Shown here: positions 25,021 to 36,900 of the stretch, piece by piece
Layout: every line of letters starts with the position of its first letter
Numbering within the stretch: position 1 is the first letter of the stretch
Origin: Bromus sterilis
Taxonomy: Eukaryota > Streptophyta > Magnoliopsida > Poales > Poaceae
Length of the DNA stretch: 64,000 bases
NCBI GenBank assembly: GCA_950022295.1
Contig: OX465596.1
Span: 126,460,501 to 126,524,500, forward strand
Reading direction: 5' to 3'
Translations under genes and position numbers: made by a program
Notes under the pieces: generated by a model
Database searches by the model: none
What the model was told of the DNA's origin: nothing
Seen by the model: the letters and a program-made list of their open reading frames with translations, nothing else

Positions 25021-27607
25021 AGTTCTTCTTAACCACCCACAAACGAGCAGGTGACTGAGAAGATGTTGAAGCATTGGTTGAAGCAATATTAAATCGAACA
25101 GGAGTGTATTGCTTCGGTGTACCATCAAGCACACCATAAATGTAAGTCCTCTGCGAATGGTTAGGATAAGAATGAGCATATGCAATCTTATTATGATTAT
25201 TATGAGGACGATAAGTATGACGACCAGTGCGTTAGTATTGCTTCTGCGGAACATTTGATTCGGGCACCAGTGAATCATTTCTTGTTTCTAGAGAATAGAA
25301 ATGATTCGGTGGTACCGAAGGCTTTCCCTGCATGGTATGGTTAGCAGGAAGTTTTTCCACAAGTGCTTTCTGCACCCATATCTTCCTCTTATAGAAGCCA
25401 TTCTTAGGAGGAGTGCCAACATACTCAGAAGTAACCTTTCCCTGTTCGTCTTTGATGAGCTTGTAGTCAGAATCAAATGATTCGTCTACAATAGCTTTGT
25501 TCATTTTGCAATCAAAACCTGAAAGGTTAGCAATATCAATAGGATTCTCCTTCGCTAGGACCCAAACAGTTTTAGGGTACTGCTCAGGTTCCCAATAGGT
25601 GCCATCAGGGTTTATCTTTCTCTCGAAACCAACACCTTCATTCCTGGGATTCCTGTGAAGGAGAGCCTTCCTCAGGATATCACAGAGATACTGGTGACCT
25701 TGCACACTTTTGAACATGCCTGTTTCAAATAAGTTTTTCAACCTGAGGAGTTCCTCGGTAACAGCAGGATTTTCCTCATCAGAGGCATTAGTATCATCAA
25801 TAACAATAGGAGCTTTGCCTTTGGAATCAGTTTTGATTCGTTCCAGACAAGTTAAGCAAGGTGAATCAGTTTTATGATTTGCTTCAGAACCTTGTTGAGC
25901 CATGAGAGAGAGATTGAAATTGTCCAACTCTTCATGAGCCTCTTTCAGTCTTTCGAGAGCCATTTTCCTTTGAAGAAATTCATAGGTAAGCTTCTCATAA
26001 TCAACTGAAAGAAGATCATGCCTAGAGGATAATTCTTCAAACTTTTCCTTCAGAGCTGCATGCTCATTAGTTAAAGTTTGACCTTTCTCTATCTCATCGA
26101 TCAATAGTGTTTCTGATTTCTTAATGGTTTTGCTTAGCGAGTCAAGTTCATCTTGTTGGATTGAAGCAATTTTAGCAAGTTTAGCATAGCTTATCTTTGA
26201 ATCACTGTCATATGAGGAACAATCAGAAGCATCATAGTTAGATTTTGATGAAGATACCTTCGCCTTGGCCATGAAGAAATATGCAGGAGATTCATCTTCA
26301 CTAGTGTTGTTGGTGAAGAATGAGCTCGAAGCTTTTGTCGAAGCATCTGCTGAAGCGAATGCCAAACCAGCAACACCATCTGATTCGGACCTAGACCCAG
26401 ACCTTGAGCTTGATTCAGCTTCGGACCCAGAGGCTTCGTCTTCAGAATTCATCTCCTTTCCCAGATAGGCCTTGGAACGGTGAGAGCTGCTTCGCCGAGA
26501 CGAGTAAGTCTTTGAACCCTCACGCTTCTTATGATACTTCTTCCTCTTGTCATCATCAGAATCTTTCTTCTTATCTCTTCTCGAACTGGAGTCATGTCTC
26601 TTGGATTCATAGCTTCTGTAAGATCTGTGGGACTTGGTTGAGGAGTCTCTGAGCGAATGCTTTGCTTTGTTCTCAGCTTCCCACAGAGGTCAATCAGCAA
26701 TGTAGTGACCTGGCTTCTTGCACTTGTAGCAGGAGTTGTCCTTCGATGGAGAGATTCTTGAGGATGAGCGGTGAGATGAGTGAGTTGAGCTTCTTGAAGA
26801 ATAACTCTTCTTCGGTGAAGAAAAACCTTTTCTCTGGAAGCGGTTGAAGCGTCTCATGATCAGTGCTAAATCTTTTCCAATGCTTGCAGGATCATCCGAT
26901 TCGACACCTGAAGCAGAACCGACTTCGGGTGAAGAATGACGCGAAGCTTTTACTTTAAAAGCATGAGTTTTTCTTCGAGAGCCATTTATGTCACGTTTCT
27001 CATCTTCTTCCATTTCAAAGGTATTGAGTCTCTCAAGAATATCAGCGGCAACAAGACGTTTGAAATCAGTCCTTTCCTTGATCATCAGCACAATGTGATC
27101 AAACGAGTCATCCAATGAGCGAAGCAAAGTTCTTACAGCTGAGTGAGGAGTAATGTCATCAGCATCGAGAGAAATCAACTCATTAGCAAGAGCTGTGAGT
27201 CTGCTGTAAATGGAGATGACTTTTTCACCCTCGTTTCTCTTGAAGCGATAGAATTTGCTTCGGAGTGTGTCAATTCTGGCATCCTTATGGGTAGAAACAC
27301 CTTCACCAATATTTTCAAGATAGTCCCAGACACCTTTGGCAGACGGAATATTCTTCACTTCATGATACTTTTCTGGTGTCAAGTGATTGGTGATGAAAAC
27401 CCAAACTTCAGAATCAAGATCAATCAGTTTTGCTTCTTCAGGATCGATGGCCTTCTCATCGGCAACAGTGACTCCATATAAGACAACTTGCCAGGCAGTT
27501 GAGTTGATAGCCATGATATTTCTTTTCATCTTGTCCTTCCAGTACGGGTAGTCCTTCCCATTGAAAACAGGAATAGGTTCGCCGAAGCGAATAGCTGCGA
27601 AAGACAT
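25021..27607 (-). pseudogene. Copia gag with nonsense changes
   Basis: ATG at 27607 (MSFAAIRFGEP). The capsid-like UBN2-type region covers about the first 210 residues (GKDYPYWKDKM, SEVWVFITNHL, LLRSLDDSFDHIVLMIKE). A CCHC knuckle follows (CYKCKKPGHYIAD); its last Cys codon has become TGA at 26690-26692. The frame then stays open through an Arg/Ser/Lys-rich region and a coiled-coil-like region (SKTIKKSETLLIDEIEKGQ) until a TAA at 25232-25234. The same frame remains readable beyond that to the frameshift near 25020. One copy of the same protein, also damaged, starts at 59393 in the right-hand Copia, which supports this reading. Confidence 0.9.
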
Positions 27608-27663
27608 ACTTGAAGACACTCCAGGAGGTTAATCCAAAACACACAGAGTGTAGGGAGTGACTA

Positions 27664-27675
27664 GCTCTGATACCA
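27664..27675 (-). other. Primer binding site, initiator tRNA-Met
   Basis: On the minus strand TGGTATCAGAGC follows the 5' LTR after two bases. It is complementary to the 3' end of plant initiator tRNA-Met and is the usual site in Copia elements. Confidence 0.93.
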
Positions 27676-27677
27676 AT

Positions 27678-28935
27678 TGAAAGTCCAAGTATGTGATCAG
27701 AGGGGGAGGGGGTGAATGATCACTTCAAAATTTTCTACTGAAACTATTGAAGTGAAGCATAAGTAGGGCGGAAAAGCAAAGTTAAACTGGAAGCGAAACT
27801 AAATGCAGTGAATCAAAACACATTGAAGCATAACTGCGAAGCAAATGCAATACTGAAGGTAAATGCTCGAAGTAAAACGAACTGGGACTCGGCGATGTTT
27901 TTTCGACCAGTTCATGGTCTGCAAAACGCTACGTCTGGTTGGAGGGACTGGTGATTGAACACCTGGAGCAAATCTCTCTCCGTCCGTTGCTCCACTGCAC
28001 CAAACTCCTTGAGCTTGGTCAGTTCTTCACTCGTGGTTGATTATTGAGGAAATCACTGAAACCTTTGAAAAACTGGACTTCGAGGCGACAATTACTCTTC
28101 GCTCTCTGAAGAACAACACTCTAACCGTCTAGGAGAATTGCAGTTCTCCAAGATAAAAGGCTAGTAAGCTTTCACCTAAGTCATCTCGAATCTACTCAGA
28201 TCAATGGGACTTAGGCTTCAGTATTCTGGATTTTGGGTTTTGCTTCGGTGGAGTTTTTGGGGTGCTCTCTTCAATCTCTCTCAGGAATATTCTTGGAGCA
28301 GCCACCTGCAAATGGAGGAGGGGGCGGCGTATTTATAGTTGGCGATCCCGAGGTGCGGAATGACCAAATTGACCTGAGGTGACGGTTTGACACGTGTCCA
28401 CAACGGTCGAATTTGTCATCACTGCGCAACTTTACTTGCGGAACAAGTAAAGCTGACTCACGGACTTAGTTCTGCTTCAGTAGCCAAAGAACGAAGTCTT
28501 TGCTACTGAAGCTTAACTCAGTGCACATGAGATTTCTTCGCTCAGGCTTCTCCCTTGGTTTGTATTTGATCTGAGCATTTTCTCAATGACTTCGGTGTCC
28601 ACAAACTAAAGACCCCTCTTGATAGTACGGTTTGTCCTATGACTCAAGGAACAGAAAAAGAACTACACAGAAACATCTAAGTCTTGCGCCGTCTTCTTCA
28701 TTTCCTTCAATGAAATGAGCTTAAGAACACCTTCATTTTTGGGGGTCATCCTCCGTGATTAAGCTTCGCTCAGGGGGTAATGCTTCGAGAACTTGAAGAC
28801 CTTCCCTGAAGCTTTATCACCTAGCTTGTCCTTCAGGAACCTATAAAGCTGTTTACACTAGAAAACATTGTTAGTTCCTCTACTGTCTTGTCCAACAATA
28901 TCCAAAACACACGGGGGAAAATTTTTGCTCTTACA
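27678..28935 (-). repeat. 5' LTR of the Copia element (1258 bp)
   Basis: Ends on the plus strand in GCTCTTACA at 28935, followed by the AACTT target duplication. A minus-strand TATA box (CTATAAATAC) lies at 28329-28338 and would drive the element. Confidence 0.93.
28329..28338 (-). promoter_or_regulatory. TATA box of the Copia 5' LTR
   Basis: CTATAAATAC on the minus strand, conserved at 15465-15474 in the other LTR and at 58659-58667 in the right-hand Copia LTR. Confidence 0.7.
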
Positions 28936-31536
28936 AACTTCCGAAAAGAGAACCAACAGACTTCTTTCCGGCAGCCTACCGGAGGGAGGATCGACCTCCG
29001 GGAGTTTCCCCTTCACCATGGACGCTTCCTGGATTTGCCGTGAATACTTTCCTTTGGACCATGGGTCCGTGATTGGTAGCTATGTGATGTTCTCCTCCCC
29101 TCTTTGTTCTTCATGGTTTAGACCTCGTGAGCTGCCCTACATGATCGAGGCACATATGTAATCTTTCTGCTGCTGCTATGCTGAGTTTGATGGGATCTGA
29201 TAGATTATGAGATTATGTTCAGATTGTTATAGAGTAATATATTTGGTTCTTATCTTTTATATTTTTTGTTCCTAAGTAATTCTTGCATGTTCTCCGTTGC
29301 TGTTTATTGGTTTGGACAAGTAGTAGGTAGTAACTCCAAGAGGAAACGTTAGGCTCGATTGTGGGTTTATGCCCCCTGATGACACGTTTGAGTAACAGAA
29401 ACATGATTCTAGGGGATGTGATGTTTCCTCAAGGGGGAAAACAACGGTTCTTGTAACCACGGTTGCAAGAATTGTTTACTTTACGCAAAGTGATTTTTAA
29501 TGGAGTTGTCTGTTGCTTTGGGTTTACACTTTGGGTGGGGCTCGCAACTTAATACCAGCGAGATGTTCTGGATAGATATCTGAAGGTGGATGATTAGTAG
29601 TACATGCATTTGGATTTCGGTCTACTTATTTTGGCGTAATGCCCATGCTTTTGAGCCTCTTCCTTTCTTTGTAGCATAGTTAGCATTGCGTTGCGTTTAT
29701 AATCCTGTCAATTGCCCATCTGTAAAATTTTTTACCTCGCATAGCAGTTTTACCCTCTTTTGGGAGAGAGACATCACTAGTGAACATCCCGGGACCCCGG
29801 TCCATATTCTCATCATTGTTTACACGCATATTTACTTTTCTGATTTTACTTTCAGTTGCTATCATCATTATCATTATCCCTTGTGTTTTGATCTTTTGTA
29901 AACAACAAGACCGGAGAGATTGACAACCTCTCTCAACTTCGTTGGGAGCAAAGTTATTTGTGTCTGTGTGCAGGTCCAGGTCAAGGAAGCAACTTTTTGT
30001 CTAAAACGGTGCCATTATTTCCTTGCCACCTACTTATCATTGCCGGATTCCTACGGGAGACAATCTTAAAACCTCGTTATCTTCACCGAGGGAAACTTGC
30101 CGCTACGCTGCATCTCACCTTCCACTTGGGGTAACCAACGAATGGCGAGAAGCAATTATCCTCTCTCGCGTATCAGTGAGCTGCATTGCTTTACTAACAC
30201 CAGTAGCACTTTCTTCTTTGAGTGAATTGCATTTATTAGTGTGTTTTTTTGGCAGGCATGATTGTGGATTTTTCATGTTCCAATTCATGTAGAGCTGGGA
30301 TGGTGAATTTGTTGCCAAGTTTGGGAATGAGCACATTGGCTACATCCGGAAGGCGATGCTCTATAGTTGGCTGACCTCGACGTATTGCTGTCTGGACTTG
30401 ACATCTCCTTTGATTTTTAAAGAAGGTTATTACATTTTTTCAGTCGCACACCTTTTTTATTAAGTGAACTTCATTAATACAGAAAGGGGAGGGCCACTTC
30501 TTTTGTTAAGTTTTAGTATAACAAGGATCTCTCCTGTATGCCCATTCTCATAGTTCTTGTAAAATGATTCTATATGAACTGCATGTATGCAATAGGTGTT
30601 GTATTGTACCTCAAAGCGCACTTCATTTTTATATGTATCAGTTGCTTTTTTCTTTCTATGTTTTCACTTTTGCATCTGTCTTTTCGCTAAAATGATATTA
30701 TATGAACTGCACTTTTGCATCTGTTTTTTTTTCTAAAATGATATTATATGAACTGCATTAAGTTATATGTTTTTTCATCTGAAAAGTGCATTGCATTATA
30801 ATTTTGCTCTTTTACTTTTTACTTTGGCCAAATTGATTTTTTTTCGTTTGAAAAGTGCACTGCATTATACATTGTTTTTAGTATGGTGCATTATACCCTT
30901 TTTGTCATTGAAGTTCACGATTCTTTTCAATTTTCTCATCATCACTCTTTTCGCGCAGGCTTTGATGAAGGTGCACACCAAGGTGGAATTTCATTGTTTG
31001 AAACTCAGGTTCACACTCCAACCATCGGGAATTTTGTCCTTGATGATGAACCCCCAGTCAAGCGTGTAAAGGAACCTGTCGGTAAGAGGACGAGGAGCGC
31101 TGCTGAACCTTTGAAAAAATCCCTTGAGAAATCTCTCGTGAAGACTGGGAAGAATCCAGTGACTAAGAGGTCCAAGAGGGCAGTTAGCCCTCCTATTGCT
31201 GAAGATACCGATGAAGATTTTATGACGCCACCACTAGTTTGTAAGAGGACCAGGGGCGCAGCTGTGGAACGCCCAAAGGACAGTGAGGCATTAGTTCTAT
31301 CCAATAAGAGGGCTGTGTAGAAGCCATCAGAGTTTAGAACCCTAGTACAGAAGTTGAAGCCTGCGAGATTCAGCTATCTTGCGGAAGCGAGGAAAGTATT
31401 GGAACTTGTCACGAGCCCTGCATTCAGGAAGAAACACAACGACTGAGTTCTCTTTTCTTTGTGTAATGTTTGTGTGATTTTTGTATGTGTTCCTAATCCC
31501 CTTCCCTCTTGCTGTTTTTTTGTGCAGGTCCTAGTT

Positions 31537-33178
31537 ATTCATGTACATGAATCCTGTCGAAGTGTACTCTATGAATGTGGACTACATGTTCTTAACTTTC
31601 ACCAGAGCTAGTTACATGGACTCCGATTTGATGGATTATATCAACATGTATTGGAAGATTGACCAGCGAATGAATATGGTTTACCGATCCGGTGAATGCA
31701 TTCTTTTATCCCCTTTATTTATCACCATATTTCTCTTTTCTCCTTTTTCCTTTTTCCTTTTTCTGTTGTAGGGAACTACATTACTAGTGTCTAATAAAAG
31801 AGAGCTTCTCCGAATAAGATATTCAAGCGCAGCATTGTAGTGCACTGCATCCATTTTTTCTAGGAATTGATGGACATTATGTATTTTCTTTTAACCCATA
31901 ACTCCATTGTAGTGATCTGTTTTTCATTTAGCCCGAGAGTGAACTGCATATATATTGTGTTGTAATTGTTTATTTTTCAGTTTTTTTGCGTGGTGAGCTG
32001 CATTGCTTTGCTAATTAATGTTTTTTTGCGAATTACCTACTTGCAGTATGTGCTTGAAATGAATGATCATGCGGATAGAGATGAAAATGGAAACGTTGTG
32101 TTGCCTTTTGTCCACAGCAATTTTAATGTTGATAATGTAGCAAAGCAATTCAAACTTCATGTTCGTGATGAAAAGAACCTTCTTGATTGAAAATTAGTAA
32201 GTTCTCAGATTTGTTGGTTCAGCTTACTTTTCTTTTTTTTTGTCCCATTTTTCTGGTAACCCTGTTTCCCTCTTAAAACTCTCAACACTTTTTATGAAAA
32301 CCAATTCAGATCCTGTTACCACGGATGAAAGACGAGCATTACTCGCTATATACGATGAACGAGCACCGTGGGACCCTTGATATTCATGACACTAGGAGGT
32401 ACAATGGACCATTTGATCAAACAACGAGGTGCCATAAGTCTGACTACCACATCGACCGCACTGAAATGGTAAATTGTTCCCTTTTTCATCTTCTTATTTT
32501 TTTTCATCTGTGTACGTGTCGAACAACAGTTCTGTGATGTGTATTTGTGTGTGCATTTTCGCATTCACCATATGATCAGGATGACTGCATTGTTGAAGAA
32601 GGTTTATGGAGAAAAGGAGTACAAGTGAAAGGAGTCGGTAGACTGGGTCGATGTTTCAAAGAAAGCTAGCTTTTCCGATTAGAAAGCTTTGTTACATTAC
32701 GAGTGAAAGGAGTACAAGTGAAAGGAGTCGGTAGATGTCAAAGAACATCAAGCTATCTTCAGAACAAAGAAGCCACACTCATTGGGCTTTCTTTGAAACA
32801 TCGACCCAGTCTACCCAATGAGTGTGGCTTCTTTGTTCTGAAGATGTCTTAGTTTTACGACGGCAAAAGCTTTGTTGTGAAATTTGGGAAGCGTAATGTA
32901 ACTATCTTATTTTTGTATCTAATATAATTTTTCATCTTCTCTTCTTTCGTAGCACTACTTGTAGATGATGTTTGTTCTAACAAATTCTTTTTTTTGTTTT
33001 TTTTGCTTCATCGCAGAAAGGCGATCTCGAGGACTGGAAGGCTGAGTTCTTATTCCAGATTCTGTTCCACCCTGAGAACTTGGTCTTAGTGAGCAAGTTC
33101 CATGAGGAGCTAAAAAATCTGTGCATTTCTCTTGGTCTTCCTCCAAAATCGGATTCGCAGGAGCAGGCTGAGGCATAG
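31537..33178 (+). pseudogene. Second Ulp1-like segment downstream, degraded, no Cys seen
   Basis: Approximate exons: 31530-31692 (VDYMFLTFTRASYMDSDLMDYINMYW), 32047-32190 (YVLEMNDHAD..), 32310-32468 (ILLPRMKDEHYSLYTMN.., with a His and a following Asp spaced as in Ulp1 proteases), 32580-32630, and 33017-33178 (GDLEDWKAEFLFQILFHPEN.., stop TAG 33176-33178). The His/Asp pair and its context resemble a C48 domain core, but no Gln..Cys box follows. It may be the downstream part of the same polyprotein gene or a separate gene; the stop at 31444-31446 separates them. Lesions: TGA at about 32188, and a rearranged inverted repeat at 32637-32845. Confidence 0.5.
32637..32845. repeat. Interlocked perfect inverted repeats (29 bp and 32 bp arms)
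   Basis: Arm pair 1: 32637-32665 and 32787-32815, 29 bp, perfect. Arm pair 2: 32755-32786 and 32814-32845, 32 bp, perfect. The right arm of pair 1 sits in the loop of pair 2. In addition the 25-bp string GAGTACAAGTGAAAGGAGTCG.. occurs at about 32617 and 32709 as a direct repeat. This looks like a small fold-back rearrangement, likely from template switching. Confidence 0.9.
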
Positions 33179-33927
33179 AATGATAGCAGAGCCTTATGCG
33201 TGTTGTGTTTTGAGGTGTCTGGGTCTGTAAAACTTTCCCGCTACGACGTGTTTTTTGTATATTCCGGTTTACTTAGTTTGTGGATTCCTTTTGTGGAAGA
33301 GAGCAATACTGTCATCTATGTACATAATGGAGCTTCTTATTTTCAGCGAAACTTAAGTTACATTAGTGAGCATTCTGTCTTCTATGTACATAATAGAGCA
33401 TTTGGCCTGCTGTAATTATAACATCTTTTGAGTTGCACTGCAATGCTCATATGAGTTGCAACCAAGTTTTGAAAACATAGGGATCTGTACTTCATCTAAT
33501 TTTAATACATGAAGTGCAAAGAGGACTTCAACGTGTTTGTCGTCGATATTCATAATTTTGATTATAGTATTGGAATACAGAACTTCATATGTCAGCTAAG
33601 CGAGAGCTCAACTTTTTATTTTTTGCACTAAGCGCACTTCACTGCATACATGATGCGCACTGCACTGTATGCATGAGAGCACTACATGTATGCATGAAGC
33701 ATTGTTTTATTTTCCATCTCAGCTTTTCTATACATAAGAAAACTGCAATTTAACATCACGCTCTCATCTCATTTTTTTCATACAGAAGAGAACTGCATCT
33801 TAGCACATCCCACTAACACATACTTATTATGTATTGCAACATGAGGCAATTATAACATGTTCTAAGCGCACTGCATTTGCGCATATGAGTTACAACCAAG
33901 TATTTAAAACATACGGATCTGCCCTGC
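33179..33927. repeat. Non-coding MULE1 segment duplicated at 39555-40095
   Basis: AT-rich with many ..ACTGCA.. motifs. The block from about 33335 to 33927 (continuing at 37570-37710 beyond the solo LTR) aligns with 39555-40095, including AGTATTTAAAACATACGGAT and GCACTAAGCGCACTGCACTG. A third shorter copy of the latter is at about 33625. Confidence 0.7.
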
Positions 33928-36900
33928 TGTAACATCCCAGATTTCACAAAAAAAAATTTGTTTTCGGTGTGAATTGTTTGATTGTCTGATTTGTTTGCGG
34001 TGTTTGCATCCCCGATTTATCGATCGGCGATTTTTCCCCCTCTTATCTCGTATCGGACGGAGACCGACCCTTGCCACCCTGACACTCGACTTTGCGACAC
34101 CGGGTTTCGCCCGATCACCGTCGCGAAACCGCACGAGACCAGCCGCAGCCAACGGAACGAAAAACCTCGTATAATAATAATTAAATGGGTTATTTTTATA
34201 GCGCGCCGGAAATTGTTCTCGGAATGGTTCCAACGCGAGGTGAACGCCTCTGGCTCGACACGCTGATTGCGCAGTTCGAAGTTTTACCCGAATCGGAGGT
34301 CCTGCGGACCCCCTGCGGTCAGAAACGTAGACATCGCGCGCGCGGGAGAAAAACCAGGGATGTTTTTGCAAACTGCCAGCCACCGGGGCTATATAAAGAC
34401 CACCACACTCCCACCCCTTTCTAGGGTTTCCCTAGCACAAATTTGCAGCCACACCCCCAATTTTGCCCCCAATTTTCGCATCCCTAGTCCAGATCTGTTT
34501 GCAGCCGTTCGATCGGGAGATCGGAGGGTTCCGAAGGCGCCACGTCACCCCCTGGAGCCACCAACCGCCCCTGCCCAAGCGCCCGAAGGCCTCCTCGCGC
34601 GCCCGTGCCGCTGCGACCCCGCCGCCGCACTCCGGCCAGCCACCGGCTGCTGGCGCGCCGCACCCCGGCGAGCTCTCCTCTCCTCCCTCCTTCCTCTTCT
34701 TCCCCCTGCCCTCCTCTCTCACCCGCGCCTCCCCATCTCTTTGTTGCAGCCGCCATGGCCATGGAGGCCACCGGAGCTCCAAGCCGCGGCCCAAGCTCGC
34801 GCTCGCTCCCGAGGAGCTCCAAGCCGCCCCGCCTTGGACGACCAGCAGCTGGATCCGGCGCCACCCAGCCTGAACGGCGCCCCAGCCGCCTCCTCAGCGC
34901 CGGCCGGCGAGCCACCGCCCGTCCACGCCCTGGATCGGGACGAGCACGCAGCCAGCCGCCGCTGCCACCAGGGTGGGCCGCCGCGCCCACTGCGGCCCAC
35001 GAACCAGTTCACCCTAGCCCAGGCCGGCCTCCAGGCCAGATGGGCCACGGCCCAGAGGTGAGCGCCCTCCGTTTTTTTTTCTATTACCTGTTGGGCTCGG
35101 CCCAGTTGAGCTAGATTCGGTCCAGTGCATGCTCTAGTTTTTTTCCGATTAGATTAATTTGGCAGATTGTATTGTTTTTATTGCGGTAGCTATATCTTTT
35201 CACCGGTAGCTCCGATGGAGACGCTTTCTACATGAAAGTTGCTCCGTTTTGCGCGTAGATTACTAAAATGTTGTTTCTTGCCATGTTTGACTTTGTTTAC
35301 ATGTTTTTTGACTTCTAATTACATTGCCTGCCACTGTAAAGTGTAACTGCCATAACTTTTTAACCGTTGCTCTCTTTAAAATGTTCTTTATATGTAACTT
35401 GACTAGAATTGCATGTAGATTTTGTTTATGCTGCTCTTGCCTGCTAATAAAAATAATAAAATATTGTTTAGGGCAAAACAGTACCGAATTCCATTTTTAT
35501 CGTGGGTCCGTAATAGTTTGCCATGTCTAGGATTTCACCCCACTTAAATTGACTAGCTTAGGTAGTTTATTTATCCTTCACCTTTTGTAATGTTTGTGTG
35601 CTATGCCATGCTTGAGTGAGATGCCATGTTAACAACCTTTGTTGATCACCTGTAGCTAATCAACTCGAACCTTTCTAAATGTGCGGTATCGTTGTGTGTG
35701 ACGAGTACTCCACTTAACCTGTTAGTAACCGCTCTCGACGGTAGGTGCGATGTCTCGTGTTGCCTTTTTGTTGATGCTTGATCGTGATTGCTTCGTAGTA
35801 ATAGATGCTTGCTCGTTGATTGCTTTCCAGTGTTTACCGTCTTGTGTGCTTCCGCGGGTACCTCTCGGAGACGATGCGAGCTTGCGATCAACTACACCTT
35901 CGGAACCCGACTTATCAACAGGAAAGGACTATACATTACTTATGATCCATTCTATTTCAACCATCGATTTGCATGCTAGTATAGGTTAGGTTTGATGTTT
36001 GATCCTACCACATGTTTATAACCTCTTTCAAACTGATACAACCATGTCCCCTCCCAGCAAACCCTGTACTGCTATGTTACTATTGCTCGTTGCTCATCCC
36101 CTGCTTAGTATGCATGCTTAGGATGCTACGATGTTACTATGTTACTCCTTGGTTTGGGCTATCACATTATTATATTTTTGTTGATGATATGATTATTATA
36201 ATGTTGACTATATTCGACGAAGGATGGAAGGTCTAGGCTATCCCGCCCCGACGCTTTGTTCCATTCGAGTCACCTAGGATCCGAGTTCCGGGTATTGGTT
36301 TTAAGACTGAGCGTGCCTAACCGCGTGTGGGATTTTATGGGGTCCCCTTTTTTTACCTACCTAGCTTCAAACATTTCTAGTGGTGGCCCAAGCCGATTTA
36401 CCATTTGAAACCGTGTGTGTGCTGGTCGGCCGCCAGTTGTTTACAAACCAACCTGGACCAGTGAGGACATAGTTCCCTTGCTGGCCCACCTTGTCCGGCT
36501 GAGGACCCGGTGTCCCATGTGTGATTAATCGGCTATCCAAACATGCGACAGACGGTTGAGACCAGATCGAGAGCGCGGCCGGCTCCTGAGCTGGATGTCG
36601 ACTCACCGGGGGCCACCCGGATTTGTTCGTTGTTAGTTAGAGGGACCTGTCGTTTCGGATCTCTTGGAACTAAATCATAAAATGGTCTCCTGTGATGGGT
36701 AGCAACTGAGAGAGATGGGCGTGCGTGCGGAGCCTTGTAATGGGCAGTTGGTACACCCCTGCAGGGTTAAATCTTTTCGAGAAGCCGTGTCCACGGTTAT
36801 GGACGACTTGAGACTTACTCCTTGTTCATAGACAACAACAACTGAGATAATCTTAATATAACTTGATCAACGTATGTGTGTGCCTTGACTGCTTCTTCTT

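Larger units (their letters stand above)
14693..28935 (-). mobile_element. SIRE/Maximus-type Copia retrotransposon, 14.2 kb, TSD AACTT
   Basis: Two LTRs (14693-16071 and 27678-28935) begin TGAAAGTCC and end GCTCTTACA on the plus strand. AACTT flanks the element exactly (14688-14692 and 28936-28940). On the minus strand the order is 5' LTR, initiator-Met primer site, gag, protease, integrase, reverse transcriptase, RNase H, a long extra 3' reading frame, polypurine tract, 3' LTR. The Copia order of domains, the large gag with a CCHC knuckle, and the extra 3' frame fit the SIRE/Maximus lineage. Every coding block has stops or frameshifts, so it is non-functional, but all domains remain recognisable. 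Confidence 0.93.
14306..30175 (+). mobile_element. Athila-like solo LTR with nested Copia, TSD GTGAG
   Basis: Starts TGATACGTCCC at 14306 and ends ...TATCA at 30175. GTGAG is present on both sides (14301-14305 and 30176-30180). Removing the nested Copia and its duplicated AACTT leaves about 1622 bp, close to the 1649-bp LTR at 5428-7076 and clearly the same family, including the CTATATATTCCC promoter region at 14666 and the ACCGGAGGGAGGATCGACCTCC block at 28979. With no internal region and a perfect target duplication, it is a solo LTR made by LTR-LTR recombination. Confidence 0.92.
10061..31446 (+). pseudogene. Ulp1-like (C48) cysteine protease gene of MULE1, multi-exon, degraded
   Basis: Approximate exons: 10061-10808, 10928-11474, about 11584-11736, 12023-12127, 12243-12316, 12427-13021, 13111-13219, 13369-13488, 13593-13682, 13776-14052, 30256-30425, 30959-31446. 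The N-terminal exon (GKINHETMRLDC...INREAIHHIFDFPMG) has the layout seen before Ulp1 domains in grass transposon proteins. The middle is acidic and repetitive. The Ulp1 domain shows His (IGHYCLVTLN, codon 13830-13832), Asp (FEFLDSYN, codon 13881-13883), Gln (VPQQENG, about 14038) and Cys (HDCGFFMF, codon 30263-30265), so the catalytic set is complete in residues. Such enzymes cleave SUMO-like modifiers. A basic tail (KRTRSAAEP...) follows. Lesions: stop at 10607-10609, a frameshift in 10990-11040, stop near 12619, frameshift near 13970, stop after FQFM at about 30288, stop at 31318-31320. The intron 14053-30255 holds the solo LTR. Confidence 0.72.

Noticed and set aside
34267..35114. Long overlapping reading frames on both strands
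   Set aside because: They lie in a GC-rich LTR leader, are open in several phases at once, and are Pro/Ala/Arg-rich. This is a composition effect inside the solo LTR 33928-37569.
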